Below, piece by piece: positions 16,126 through 25,265 of a stretch of 64,000 nt of DNA (position 1 is the stretch's first letter; each line of letters opens with the position of its first letter). The position numbers and the translations under genes are program-made. The DNA lies in contig NZ_SUNC01000001.1 of NCBI RefSeq assembly GCF_007570835.1, positions 1,364,001 to 1,428,000 on the forward strand, in the 5' to 3' direction. The notes under the pieces were generated by a model. The model was not told where the DNA came from. It did not search any database and saw only the letters and a list, made by a program, of their open reading frames with translations. This DNA comes from Croceicoccus sediminis. Its GTDB lineage: Bacteria > Pseudomonadota > Alphaproteobacteria > Sphingomonadales > Sphingomonadaceae.

Positions 16126-18579
16126 TCAGAAGCGCAGGATCGACCGGATGCCGATCGTGCGAGGCGCGGTTACGAATGTGCCGTACCTGCGCACGAAATG
16201 CGGGTCGTCGTTTTCGTCATACACGACCTGATTGTATTCCGGCGACGAACGCACGCCCGTTTCGGCATATTTGTCGAACAGGTTGTCGACGTAGAGCTGG
16301 GTGGAAAAGCCCCTGTAATCCAGCGTCAGCGCGGCACCGTGAAGCGCAAAGCCGTCCAGCGTCGTGCCGCGACGTCCGCCGGCCCGGGTCAGAATGTTCG
16401 ACTGCGCGGTCATCTTGTAGGTGAAGCCGATATCCGTGTCGGGACCGACCGGGCGCTTATAGCTGACGAAGATGTTGCCCTTGTGCTTCGGGCTGCCCGG
16501 CAGACGATCGCCCTTTAACCCGTCCTCGTACAAGGTCGGGAAACCGGGCCCCTCGGTATAGGCGATGAGGTCGGGGCTCAGCGCCGTCAGCTTTGCATCG
16601 GTGTAGGAATAGTTGGCGCTGATCGTCAGATCCGGAGTGACCCGGAAGCTGCCCGACAGTTCCACGCCCTTGGATTCTGCACCTGCGCCGTTGACCGTAA
16701 TCGGCAAACCACCCGCCAGCGTGACCGTCGAAAGCTGCGGCCCCTTCCAGTCGATGTAGTACAACGCGCCGTTCAAGGTCAGCCGCCGATTCAACCACTG
16801 CGTCTTGAAGCCGACTTCATAATTGGTCGTCTCGTCCGGACCGTATGCGAATTCGTCCGGCAGGGCGCACAGCGTCTGGTTGCCCGGATCGTTCGGATCG
16901 AAACCCGGCGGGCAGGCGGCAATGCCGTTACCACTGCCGATTCGGTAACCCGTGCTGACCGTGGCATAGGCCAGAGCATCCGGATTGAATTCGTAGGACG
17001 CGTTGACCTTCCAAAGGAAGCCGTCCTTCTTCTGTCCCGATTCCTCGTAATCCAGCTGGATGTCGTTGGCGGGGTCGCGGCCGCCGAAGGCAATTTCAAA
17101 GAGCGGCAGGTCGAACGCCGAGGCAACCTTGTAATTGTACTTGTAATAACGCCCGCCAAGGGTGACCTGCAGTCCGGACAGGATTTCGTATCCCACTTCG
17201 CCGAACACCGCGTATTCCTTCAGGTCTTCGGTCACGGCCTGAACGTATTCGATGTTCTGGGGGTAATCCGTGCCGTAATAGACATCGAGATTGGGCGTGA
17301 ATTCCAGCGAGAGGCTGTCGCTTTCACGCTTGTTGAAGAAGCCGCCGACGATCCAGCTCAGCGGACCGCCCGACGTGCTGACAAGGCGCAGTTCCTGGGT
17401 CCAGGTTTCCTCCTCGCCGGTTTCCTGCGTCCTCGAAGTGAAGGTCGGGAACAGTTCGTAGCTGTATTCCAGCGTAATCAGCAGATCGGTCTGATCGCGA
17501 TTGCCGTCGTCGGAATATTTTGAATATCCGCTTGCGCTGGTCAGTTCGGCAAAGCCGAGATCGACGACCGCCTCAAGCGCGATCAGTTCGTTCTTGATCC
17601 TGTTCGGCTCAAGGACGCGAAGCGCATTTTCGTAGTCACCGACCTCGACCGGGAAATCCACGAAGTCGCCATTGCTGTCCAGCAGCGGCTGGTCGTTGAG
17701 GCTGTTATGCGTAAGCTGCCGCCCGCCGACTTTCAGATCCTGAAGATAATATGTCAGGTTGATGTCCACGGCATCGACCGGCTGCCAGCGCAGCGCAGCC
17801 CGCGCGTTGACGATTTCGGCCCAGTTGGTGTCCTTGTGCCGGCGCACGGCATCGGGATTGCTGAAATCGTCCGGGTTAACCGCACCGATGTCGGTCACGA
17901 CGAAAGGCTGGTCTATGAACCCCCGGTCGTTGAGCAGGTCCAACGATCCGCGGAAGGCCAGCCGATCGCTCACCGGGACATTGACCGTCATCCCGGTATC
18001 GGTGCTGATGCCGTCGCCATGCTTGTAGCTGTAAAGATCGGCACGAACTTCGCCGCTGATGCCGTCGAACTGCGGGCGGTTGGGAATATAGCGCACGGCG
18101 CCCCCCAACGTACCGGCGCCGTAAAGCGTGCCTTGCGGTCCGATCAGGACCTCGACCCGTTCCATGTCGATCGGGCGCAGGTTCACGTAGAGCGGAATTT
18201 CGCCGACATAGATGGAAACCGTACCGCCGCCCGAATTGTCGCCATCCTGCGCCGTCAGCGGATCGGCATTCAGACCGCGGAATACGATGGTGTTGCCCTG
18301 TCGCGGCCCTGCATCGACGATATAGACGCCCGGAACGGTCGCCGTAATGCTTTCAAGGTCGAGCGTGCGCTGCGCCTCCAGGGATTCGCTGGTCACGGCG
18401 GCGATGTTGAAAGGAACATCCTGCACCGTGTCGGCGCGCCGTGTGGCGGTGACGATGATTGCGTTGCCGGTCGCGATTTCAGGATCTTCGCTTTGGGCAT
18501 GGGCCGTTCCGGCAAAAGCAGTGGGACTGAGAATCGATCCGATCAGAAGGGCAGTGCGAACATTACGCTTTATCTGCAT
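16126..18579 (-). CDS. TonB-dependent outer-membrane receptor
   Basis: An 817-residue receptor: signal peptide ending at AFAGTAHA, a TonB-box-like segment (GNAIIVTATR), a plug domain (about 50-165, with VEVLIGPQGTLYGAGTLGGAVRYI) and a 22-strand barrel ending in an aromatic residue (RSILRF). It imports a large ligand across the outer membrane using TonB/ExbBD energy; the ligand is not evident. ATG at 18579 is preferred over 18585 because AAAGGA sits 7 nt before it and only 1 nt before the other. It is divergent from a TPR-sulfotransferase gene, a pairing I regard as common in Sphingomonadales. It belongs to the block inserted between bioB and bioA. Confidence 0.93.
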   Translation of the reverse strand: MQIKRNVRTALLIGSILSPTAFAGTAHAQSEDPEIATGNAIIVTATRRADTVQDVPFNIAAVTSESLEAQRTLDLESITATVPGVYIVDAGPRQGNTIVFRGLNADPLTAQDGDNSGGGTVSIYVGEIPLYVNLRPIDMERVEVLIGPQGTLYGAGTLGGAVRYIPNRPQFDGISGEVRADLYSYKHGDGISTDTGMTVNVPVSDRLAFRGSLDLLNDRGFIDQPFVVTDIGAVNPDDFSNPDAVRRHKDTNWAEIVNARAALRWQPVDAVDINLTYYLQDLKVGGRQLTHNSLNDQPLLDSNGDFVDFPVEVGDYENALRVLEPNRIKNELIALEAVVDLGFAELTSASGYSKYSDDGNRDQTDLLITLEYSYELFPTFTSRTQETGEEETWTQELRLVSTSGGPLSWIVGGFFNKRESDSLSLEFTPNLDVYYGTDYPQNIEYVQAVTEDLKEYAVFGEVGYEILSGLQVTLGGRYYKYNYKVASAFDLPLFEIAFGGRDPANDIQLDYEESGQKKDGFLWKVNASYEFNPDALAYATVSTGYRIGSGNGIAACPPGFDPNDPGNQTLCALPDEFAYGPDETTNYEVGFKTQWLNRRLTLNGALYYIDWKGPQLSTVTLAGGLPITVNGAGAESKGVELSGSFRVTPDLTISANYSYTDAKLTALSPDLIAYTEGPGFPTLYEDGLKGDRLPGSPKHKGNIFVSYKRPVGPDTDIGFTYKMTAQSNILTRAGGRRGTTLDGFALHGAALTLDYRGFSTQLYVDNLFDKYAETGVRSSPEYNQVVYDENDDPHFVRRYGTFVTAPRTIGIRSILRF

Positions 18580-18685
18580 CGACATTTCCTTTCATATTGA
18601 ACGGCGGCCCAGTCCCAAGACGCCGAGGGGACCAATAAGTATTGGTGCGGTGCAGCATGCATATAACGACGGCGGGTGGTAAGCC

Positions 18686-20275
18686 TTGAAACCAGATTTG
18701 ACGAAAGATGCCTCGCCCCCCGTTGCAGTTTTGCAACTTTTCGCTGGGCGTGAGCGTGAGGCCATGTCCAGCGCGCAGCAGGCCCTGCGCGATCATGGTG
18801 CCGATGCGGCGATGGTTCTCGTGCTCGCCGCAATCGCGTTGGAACATGACAACGATGGCAAGGCCCAGGAGCTGGCCGAACTTGCGCAGCGGATCGGCGG
18901 AGCGGCGGGCTGGTGCGAAATCGTTCTGGGTCGACTGGCCCTGAAGCGAAGCGATACGGTCGCTGCCCGGGCTGCCGCACGCGCGGCTGCCAAAGCTGGC
19001 GTGCCTTGGGCTCGGCTGGCCGGAGACCTTGGCGTGCTGTTTTCCCGCACCGGCCTCCATCTAGAGGCGCTACCCTATCTTGAAAGGGCGGCCGAGGCCG
19101 ATCCTGGCGATGCCCAGGCGGCCTATAACCATGCGATCGCGTTGCAGTTCGCAGGGAGGCTCGATGCCGCCCGCGCCCGCTTCGAACAAGCCGTCGCAGC
19201 GGACCCGAACCATGCCTCGGCCTGGCTGGCACTGGTGGCGCTGGCCCCTGACCGTCATGGCGACATGCTGCCGGTGTTGAGCGCAGCCTTTGCAGAGAAG
19301 CATATCAGTGCAGAGGACAGGCTGGTCCTGGGCCACGCGCTCGCCCGAATTCTTGAAGATGCGGGGGAGTGGGACAAGTCGCTCGCCATTCTGGACGACG
19401 CCAAGGCCCCGATGCGGGAAAAGGTCGATCACGACCGGGCGCAAACGGAAAAGCTGTTCGCCGCGGCAGCCGCCTGTGCGGCAGTCAAGCTACCCGGCGG
19501 CGTCGAGGGGGATACCGCCCCGATCTTCGTCGTCGGCATGCCGCGAACCGGCACGACTTTGGTAGAGCGTATCCTGTCGGCCCATCCCGACGTCCGCTCT
19601 GCAGGCGAACTTTCCGATTTCGCGGTTCTGGTCAAACGATCGGTCCGTACGCCCGGAAAGCATGTGCTGGACCCCGAAACGCTTTTTGCCGCGCGCGATG
19701 CCGATCTGGGCGATATCGGTCCGGATTACGTGGCGCGGGTTCGTTCGATCGTCGGTGACACACCCCACTTTATCGACAAAATGCCGTTCAATTTCTTCTT
19801 CGCGCCGCTGATACTGCGCGCGTTGCCGGGCGCGCGCATTGTCTGCCTGCGACGATCCGCGTTCGATACGCTGTTCAGTAATTACCGGCAGCTGTTTGCC
19901 ACGGCGTTCACCTACTATTCCTACGCATACGGCTTCAACGACACCGCGCATTTCGTCGCGCAGTTCGAGAAGCTGATCGATCGCTTTGAATCCGACTTTC
20001 CTGCGGACCGGTTCCTGACGGTGCGGTACGAGGACATCGTCGGCGATTTCGACAATCAGGCTCGGAAGCTGGTTCACTTCGCCGGTCTCGACTGGGACCC
20101 GGCCTGCGCCGCGTTTCACGAAAACGCCGCCCCCGTCGCCACGGCAAGTTCGCTCCAGGTGCGAAGCCCCATCTACAAGAGCTCTCTCAAGCGATGGGCT
20201 CGCTATCCCGAGGGCGCGAAGCGAGCGATCGCTAGGTTCGCAGAATTCGGAATTAGTGAGGAAGCAGACAGGTAA
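18686..20275 (+). CDS. TPR-containing sulfotransferase family protein
   Basis: A 529-residue protein. The N-terminal half (about 10-240) is a tetratricopeptide-like helical array. The C-terminal half is a sulfotransferase, with the PAPS 5'-phosphosulfate loop GMPRTGTTLVERILSAHP (284-301), the conserved VDKMPFNFF-type segment after about 360, and a LRRSAFDTLFSNYRQ 3'-phosphate region. It probably transfers sulfate from PAPS to a protein or glycan; acceptor unknown. The start is TTG at 18686. It is divergently transcribed from the TonB receptor over about 100 bp, suggesting shared control. Confidence 0.88.
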   Translation: MKPDLTKDASPPVAVLQLFAGREREAMSSAQQALRDHGADAAMVLVLAAIALEHDNDGKAQELAELAQRIGGAAGWCEIVLGRLALKRSDTVAARAAARAAAKAGVPWARLAGDLGVLFSRTGLHLEALPYLERAAEADPGDAQAAYNHAIALQFAGRLDAARARFEQAVAADPNHASAWLALVALAPDRHGDMLPVLSAAFAEKHISAEDRLVLGHALARILEDAGEWDKSLAILDDAKAPMREKVDHDRAQTEKLFAAAAACAAVKLPGGVEGDTAPIFVVGMPRTGTTLVERILSAHPDVRSAGELSDFAVLVKRSVRTPGKHVLDPETLFAARDADLGDIGPDYVARVRSIVGDTPHFIDKMPFNFFFAPLILRALPGARIVCLRRSAFDTLFSNYRQLFATAFTYYSYAYGFNDTAHFVAQFEKLIDRFESDFPADRFLTVRYEDIVGDFDNQARKLVHFAGLDWDPACAAFHENAAPVATASSLQVRSPIYKSSLKRWARYPEGAKRAIARFAEFGISEEADR

Positions 20276-20320
20276 ACTGGCGACAACTCACGCCTGATTT
20301 CCTTGTTCTGCCCGCAGCGT

Positions 20321-20836
20321 TCAGCGGCGCTGGAACTTCACCAGGCGATCTTCGATCACACCGCCGCGTTCGTAGGCAATCTCGACTTTGTCCAGAGCCG
20401 CGAGTTCGTTGCCAAGCCCGGCCATGCGGTTCGGGTCGAGCGGCAGGTTGTCGATAGAGACAAGCACATCGCCCGGTTGCAGGCCGAAACGAACGAGCAA
20501 TTCCCGATCGGTCCGCCCGGTAATCTCGTACCCCACCGTGCCGATGCGCGGCTTTGGGGGGCCGAGCCGCAAGCTTTCGGCAAAGTCGCGGCCCTCGGTC
20601 TCGCCGAAATATCCGGCGGCGGCGGGCGTCGCACCGATCGGGCCGGGCAATGTCGAGTCCCGCCCGCCTTGCAGCAGGACATATTCGTCGCCCGGGATCG
20701 CCGAGCTATGCGAAGCACCTTGCCAAAGAGCAGCCGCGGCGACGATCGCAATCATCGCCGCGCCCGCAATCGGCACGATCCGGCCTGCCGCGCGCCAAAG
20801 GCGCGACAGGCCCGCATCAGGTACCGGTCTCGTCAC
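20321..20836 (-). CDS. Membrane-anchored PDZ protein, GspC-like C-terminal domain
   Basis: 171 residues: a short basic cytoplasmic N-terminus, one transmembrane helix (about 18-38), a Pro/Gly-rich linker and a C-terminal PDZ-like domain (about 98-168, with the FGLQPGDVLVSIDNLPLDP core). The order cytoplasm-helix-linker-PDZ resembles type II secretion GspC but lacks the usual homology region. Its GTG overlaps the PhoX stop (GTGA), so it is made with that phosphatase. It may help export or anchor it. A stand-alone PDZ protein is the alternative. Confidence 0.65.
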   Translation of the reverse strand: MTRPVPDAGLSRLWRAAGRIVPIAGAAMIAIVAAAALWQGASHSSAIPGDEYVLLQGGRDSTLPGPIGATPAAAGYFGETEGRDFAESLRLGPPKPRIGTVGYEITGRTDRELLVRFGLQPGDVLVSIDNLPLDPNRMAGLGNELAALDKVEIAYERGGVIEDRLVKFQRR

Positions 20837-22347
20837 AGGTTGCCAAGTGCCCAGGGGCCGCGAATGGCGAAGGTGACGCCCGGCGTCTGGACGTTGACGA
20901 AGAGCGTATGGCCGTCGAAATCGAACGTCGCGCCAGCAAACTCGTTGCCCCTGTCGTCTTTCGCCGTGAACTGCCCCGAACGGCCCATCGCTGCAAGATC
21001 GGCATCGCTGAGGTTGATGTTGTTCTTGGCAAAGATATAGGCCTCGCCGTGATCGGTGTAGCCCATCAGGCGGTTGCCCCGGCCGAACTCGTCCTCGACC
21101 GCATCGCCGTCGTCGCAGGTCAGGATCCCGCCGCGCGGCGAGATGGTGATGTTGTCGGGGTTGTTGCCCGCGACTTCACTGGCCGCTGCGTAAAGCAGGG
21201 TCATCGTCCCGCGTTCGGGATCGGAAGTGCTCGGCGTGTAGATCCACACCGCGCCCTGACCGCGCCCATCGCGGCTGCTCCCGTCCCGCCCGAAAGCAGT
21301 GTCGACGATGGCGATGGTATCGCCGTGCTGCCAGATGCCCTCACCGCGGCTCATCGTAAGGGCGCCCTTGCCCAGACCTTCGAGGTAGGGGCCCGATGCA
21401 CCGCCGACGGGATCAGCATCGGGATTGTCGATGTCGACCCACTCGATCTCAAGCGTCTGACCGACTTCGCTAACCGCATTCGAACCGCCAAGGGCGAGAA
21501 GCTTGGCCTGGTCGACGCCAGCGACTTTCGCTGCCTGCAGCTTGCCGCCCTTCGCCAGCGCGCCATAGGCCGGGGTCGTGTCGTTCGGCTTGAACCGGTA
21601 AAAGCCCGAAACGTTGCGGCGATCTTCGGTTTCGTAGACGTAGCCGGTCACCGGATCGACTGCGATCGCTTCGTGATAGAGGCGGCCCATGGCGACGAGC
21701 GGCTGGCCGGTCGTCTGCCTCGGATCGATCGAGCATTCGAAGACATAGCCGTGCTTCTTGCCGCCCTGCGCGGTGCCGTCGTAGAACGTTTCCTCGCAAG
21801 TGATCCATGTGCCCCAGGGCGTCACGCCGCCGGCACAGTTGTTGAAGGTGCCGCCGATGGTGGCGTAATTCTCGATCAGCTTGCCGTTGCGCACCTTGAG
21901 AACGTCGCAACCGCCGCCGATGAGCTGGCCGTTCTGAACCGCGGTGTCATACTGGGCCGGTGCGTCGATGAGGCTGGATGCGCCCTGAACTTCGTGGTTG
22001 CGGATCAGGTAAGTGTCCTGGCCGCCCGCACCGCCGACAGAGACGACGCCCATGCCGTCATGGCGCGGGGCGACAATGCCGCCGTCGGTCATCTTGTCAC
22101 CGGTCCAGCTCATCGAGCGGTAGGTGAAGCCGCGCGGCAGCTTCAGCAGTTCTAGGCCGGTTTCCTGGTCCTTCACCGGGAACAGCGGGCCATAGGGGCT
22201 CGCCAGCGGGGCGAGCTGGCCGTTGGTGTGCGCAGCCATGGCCTGCCGCGTCATCAAACCGCCAAGCACGCCTGCAAGAGCGGTAGCCGCACCGGCCTTG
22301 GCACTACCGCGCAACAGCGCGCGACGATTGATCGAAGATATTTCCAT
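20833..22347 (-). CDS. PhoX-family alkaline phosphatase (DUF839), Tat-exported
   Basis: 504 residues with a twin-arginine signal peptide (INRRALLRG then a hydrophobic Ala/Gly segment ending near AMAAH) and the PhoX/DUF839 fold: NHEVQG, CAGGVTPWGTWITCEET, YHEAIAVDPVTGYVYETED, and the C-terminal GGILTCDDGDAVED. PhoX enzymes are Ca/Fe-dependent periplasmic or extracellular phosphatases that release phosphate from organic esters. ATG at 22347 has GGAGG about 6 nt upstream; the frame extends to 22395 but would spoil the Tat signal. A PHO box lies upstream, indicating induction by phosphate starvation. The PDZ gene follows with a 4-nt overlap. Confidence 0.9.
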   Translation of the reverse strand: MEISSINRRALLRGSAKAGAATALAGVLGGLMTRQAMAAHTNGQLAPLASPYGPLFPVKDQETGLELLKLPRGFTYRSMSWTGDKMTDGGIVAPRHDGMGVVSVGGAGGQDTYLIRNHEVQGASSLIDAPAQYDTAVQNGQLIGGGCDVLKVRNGKLIENYATIGGTFNNCAGGVTPWGTWITCEETFYDGTAQGGKKHGYVFECSIDPRQTTGQPLVAMGRLYHEAIAVDPVTGYVYETEDRRNVSGFYRFKPNDTTPAYGALAKGGKLQAAKVAGVDQAKLLALGGSNAVSEVGQTLEIEWVDIDNPDADPVGGASGPYLEGLGKGALTMSRGEGIWQHGDTIAIVDTAFGRDGSSRDGRGQGAVWIYTPSTSDPERGTMTLLYAAASEVAGNNPDNITISPRGGILTCDDGDAVEDEFGRGNRLMGYTDHGEAYIFAKNNINLSDADLAAMGRSGQFTAKDDRGNEFAGATFDFDGHTLFVNVQTPGVTFAIRGPWALGNL

Positions 22348-22450
22348 GTGTCCCTCCATTTGCGCCTTGGCAAAGCCGGCGACGAATCGACACACGTTGA
22401 TTAGGTTTTAACTATTACAGTTATTGCGCGTTGAAGACGGTTCTGTGAAA

Positions 22451-22479
22451 ATGACAATAAGATGTCGTATTCATGACAT
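22451..22479 (-). promoter_or_regulatory. PHO box (PhoB binding site), three tandem repeats
   Basis: On the minus strand, TGTCAT, CGACAT and TGTCAT occur at exact 11-bp spacing (repeat starts 11 and 22 nt apart), the arrangement bound by PhoB dimers. The first 18 nt match the E. coli consensus CTGTCATAWAWCTGTCAY at 13 positions. It lies about 104 nt upstream of the phoX-type start codon in an AT-rich 244-bp gap (22348-22591), in the correct orientation. The gene function agrees with the site. Confidence 0.8.
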
Positions 22480-22591
22480 GGTCTTACACAAAAGAACGGC
22501 ACATTTCATTTTTCTGAAAGGCGTTCATCTTCTGGTCTGAATAGTAATTAGGGTCAGCGTTCGAACAGGACTTTTCGACGCCTGCCGGTTA

Positions 22592-23866
22592 TCAGCCCTG
22601 TGGCGGTTCACGCAGCGAGCGGAGCGATGCGGCGATGACTTCGTAAACGCGGGTGAGTTGCGCCTCTGAAATGCAGTAGGGCGGCATGACGTAGACCGTG
22701 TTGCCCAGCGGGCGCAGCAGCAGGTCGTTTTCGCGGAAGAATTTCAGCAATCGCGGCTGCACATCGGCCAGATAGCCTTGCGCGCCGGAAACATCGGCAG
22801 GCACGTCGAACGCCGCGATGGTGCCGCACTGGCGCACGTTCTCGATAGCGTGCTCTGCGGATAGGGCGGCGAGATGCGCTGCCTGACGCTCCACCAGTGT
22901 CGCGACCTGATCGCGCACCGTGCCATCGCGCCAGATCGCAATGTTCGCCGCCGCCGCCGCGCAGGCGATGGGGTTGGCGGTATAGCTGGACGAATGGAAG
23001 AACAGCTTGGCCCGGTCGGTGCTGTAATGCGCGTCCCAGATCGGCTCGCTCGCCATCGTGACGGCCAGCGGCATGGCCCCGCCGGTCAGCCCCTTCGACA
23101 GGCACAGGATATCGGGCACCACGCCCGCCTGTTCGCAGGCCAGCAGCGTGCCAGTGCGGCCCCACCCGGTCATCACTTCGTCCGCGATGAACAGAGTGCC
23201 GTGCTTCGCACAAATCGCCCGCATTTCAGCCAGAACGTCGGGACCGTACATCAGCATCCCGCCCGCACCCAGCACCAGCGGCTCGACGATAAAGGCCGCG
23301 GCCCCGGCTGCGCAGGCGCTTTCCAGCGCGTCGTAGCAGGCCTGCTCCGCTCCCTTGCCCGGAAACGGCACGTTCGCGACATCGAACAGCAGCGGTTCGT
23401 AAGCCTGGTTGAAGACCCCGCGTTCCCCCACCGACATCGCGCCAATGGTGTCGCCGTGATAGGAATGTTCCATCACGACGATGCCCTCGCGCCGCTCGCC
23501 CTGCGCCTGCCAGTAGCCGAGCGCCATCTTCAGCGCGACTTCGACGCAGGTCGAGCCGGAATCGGAAAAGAACACGCGGGTCAGCGCATCGGGCATAAGG
23601 TCGCGCAGGCCCCGTGCCACGTCCTCTGCCGGTTCGTGGGTCCAGCCCGCGAAGATGACCTGGTCCAGCTTCAACGCCTGTTCGCGGATCGCCTCGATGA
23701 TCGGCGGGTGGTTGTGCCCGTGCGTCGTCACCCACCACGATGAAATACCGTCGATCACTTCGCGCCCGTCGGCGGTGTGGATCAAGGCGCCATCGCCCTT
23801 CACGACGGTCGGGATCGCTTCTTCCAGTCCATGCTGGGTGAATGGATGCCAGATCGGGGAGGTCAT
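22592..23866 (-). CDS. bioA: Adenosylmethionine-8-amino-7-oxononanoate aminotransferase
   Basis: A 424-residue class-III PLP aminotransferase converting 7-keto-8-aminopelargonate to 7,8-diaminopelargonate with SAM as amino donor. Motifs: WHPFTQH near the N-terminus (BioA signature), [13 protein letters not shown], the [13 protein letters not shown] cofactor-binding Asp region and the PLP lysine in LSKGLTGG. It is last in the bioF-H-C-D-A operon; its ATG overlaps the bioD stop by 4 nt. The final 61 bp recur as a remnant at the end of bioB, 6.5 kb away. Confidence 0.96.
   Translation of the reverse strand: MTSPIWHPFTQHGLEEAIPTVVKGDGALIHTADGREVIDGISSWWVTTHGHNHPPIIEAIREQALKLDQVIFAGWTHEPAEDVARGLRDLMPDALTRVFFSDSGSTCVEVALKMALGYWQAQGERREGIVVMEHSYHGDTIGAMSVGERGVFNQAYEPLLFDVANVPFPGKGAEQACYDALESACAAGAAAFIVEPLVLGAGGMLMYGPDVLAEMRAICAKHGTLFIADEVMTGWGRTGTLLACEQAGVVPDILCLSKGLTGGAMPLAVTMASEPIWDAHYSTDRAKLFFHSSSYTANPIACAAAAANIAIWRDGTVRDQVATLVERQAAHLAALSAEHAIENVRQCGTIAAFDVPADVSGAQGYLADVQPRLLKFFRENDLLLRPLGNTVYVMPPYCISEAQLTRVYEVIAASLRSLREPPQG
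22602..22662 (+). repeat. 61-bp direct repeat, right copy (within bioA 3' end)
   Basis: Coding end of the intact bioA (read on minus). Its partner is 16023-16083 (54/61 identical). Together they delimit a block of about 6.5 kb that has no biotin genes. Confidence 0.9.
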
Positions 23867-24495
23867 GGGAGAAAGTCCTGAATGTCGAAGTTTTCACGGA
23901 ATGCCGCGGCAAGGCTGTCCGCGTCGAGCGGGTCCACAAAGGGCAACCGGCCCAGCCGCTTCACCTTGCCCATCGCGGCGATGATCGCCTCGCTGTCCTC
24001 GACCGCGTCGCCGACGAAGGCCACGCCAAGGATCGGCACCCCGCGCGAACGCAGCGCCTCTATCGAAAGCAGCGAATGGTTGATCGTGCCCAGCGCTGTC
24101 CGCGCGACCAGCACCACCGGCGCGCCCCACGCGGCGAACATGTCGGCATAGAGCAGATCGCGCCGCAAGGGGACGAGCGTGCCGCCTGCGCCTTCGACCA
24201 CCAGCGACCCCGAAACCTGCGGCAGGGCCAACCGTGCCGGATCGATCGTCACGCCGTCTATCTCCGCCGCGATATGCGGCGATGCGGGCGTAGCCAAATC
24301 GTAGACTGACGGCACGAAGCGATTTGCGGCAAGGCCCGACAATTGCGCGACGCGGTCCCGGTCGGTGCGGCCCGCGTCGTCGGTTCCGGCCTGTACGGGC
24401 TTCCAGTAATACGCGCCCAGAGCGCCTGCCAGCGCGGCGGCGAAGACGGTCTTGCCGATGTCGGTATCGGTCCCGGTGACGACGATGGCGTTCAT
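23863..24495 (-). CDS. bioD: Dethiobiotin synthetase
   Basis: 210 residues, the usual size. P-loop [15 protein letters not shown] at the N-terminus, the YYWKPVQAG substrate segment, [11 protein letters not shown] and the nucleotide-binding [14 protein letters not shown]. It closes the ureido ring of dethiobiotin from diaminopelargonate, CO2 and ATP. It overlaps bioC upstream and bioA downstream by 4 nt each (ATGA), so it is translated as part of the operon. Confidence 0.96.
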   Translation of the reverse strand: MNAIVVTGTDTDIGKTVFAAALAGALGAYYWKPVQAGTDDAGRTDRDRVAQLSGLAANRFVPSVYDLATPASPHIAAEIDGVTIDPARLALPQVSGSLVVEGAGGTLVPLRRDLLYADMFAAWGAPVVLVARTALGTINHSLLSIEALRSRGVPILGVAFVGDAVEDSEAIIAAMGKVKRLGRLPFVDPLDADSLAAAFRENFDIQDFLP

Positions 24496-25265
24496 GCAGC
24501 GCTCCTGCGGTAGTGGCCGATGACGACTTCGTAAGTGACGGCTGCGCCCTGCTGCTCAAACCGGGCCATCACCTGCCGCATTTCGGCCGGACCCAGCGGG
24601 CTGTGCGCCGGTTGCGGCGTGCCCGCCCCGATGGCGCGCAAGCTGCGTAGGAATGTCAGCGCGTCGGCATGGTCTTCGACGCGATTCTGGATGACGAGGT
24701 CGCCGACCCGCGCGTCGATGTGCATCGCCGCCAGCTCTGCAACCGGGGCGAAACGGCGCGTGCCGGCCTCAAGCCCGTGCGCCTCGTGCGCGGCGCGCCA
24801 TTGGGCGAACGTACCCGCGCCAAGCGTTGCGAACAGGCAGTGCCCGCCAGGCCGAAGTGTGCGCAGCATCCGAGCAAGGCCCATGCCCTGATCGTCGAAC
24901 CACTGCATCGCAAGGCTGGAGCAGACGAGGTCGTATTTGCCCGTATCGGGGAGCCCGTATTCCCCGTCCATTAACGCGAAACGGCGCCCCGGCCCCTCAC
25001 CCACGCGCGCCTTGCAGCGTTCGATCATGGCAGGGGCGATATCGGTGACCAGCCACTCGCCCCCGATGCCCGCATCGATCAGCGCCTGCGTCAGGAAACC
25101 CGTCCCGCATCCGATCTCTAGGATGCGGGGATTTTCGGGCAGGTCCAGCGCCGCGATCCGCGCTCCCAGATCGCGCGCGACGTCGTGCTGAACCCGTGCG
25201 TTGCGGTCATAATCGCGCGCCGATCCGAAGGCCGCGCCGATCCGGTCACGCTCCACCGCGTTCAT
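24492..25265 (-). CDS. bioC: Malonyl-ACP O-methyltransferase
   Basis: 257 residues, SAM-dependent class-I methyltransferase fold: glycine motif [15 protein letters not shown], then [13 protein letters not shown] and [14 protein letters not shown], the last close to the BioC consensus. It begins [14 protein letters not shown], the typical BioC N-terminal signature. It methylates the free carboxyl of malonyl-ACP so that fatty-acid synthesis can extend it to pimeloyl-ACP methyl ester. It overlaps bioD and the esterase gene by 4 nt each. Confidence 0.92.
   Translation of the reverse strand: MNAVERDRIGAAFGSARDYDRNARVQHDVARDLGARIAALDLPENPRILEIGCGTGFLTQALIDAGIGGEWLVTDIAPAMIERCKARVGEGPGRRFALMDGEYGLPDTGKYDLVCSSLAMQWFDDQGMGLARMLRTLRPGGHCLFATLGAGTFAQWRAAHEAHGLEAGTRRFAPVAELAAMHIDARVGDLVIQNRVEDHADALTFLRSLRAIGAGTPQPAHSPLGPAEMRQVMARFEQQGAAVTYEVVIGHYRRSAA

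Noticed and set aside
20554-22155. 533-codon plus-strand frame opposite phoX
   Set aside because: The minus strand carries an unmistakable Tat signal and the PhoX motifs.
16084-22591. Transposon carrying the inserted block
   Set aside because: No transposase, integrase or terminal inverted repeats were seen; the flanking repeat is bioA coding sequence, not an IS end or a target-site duplication.
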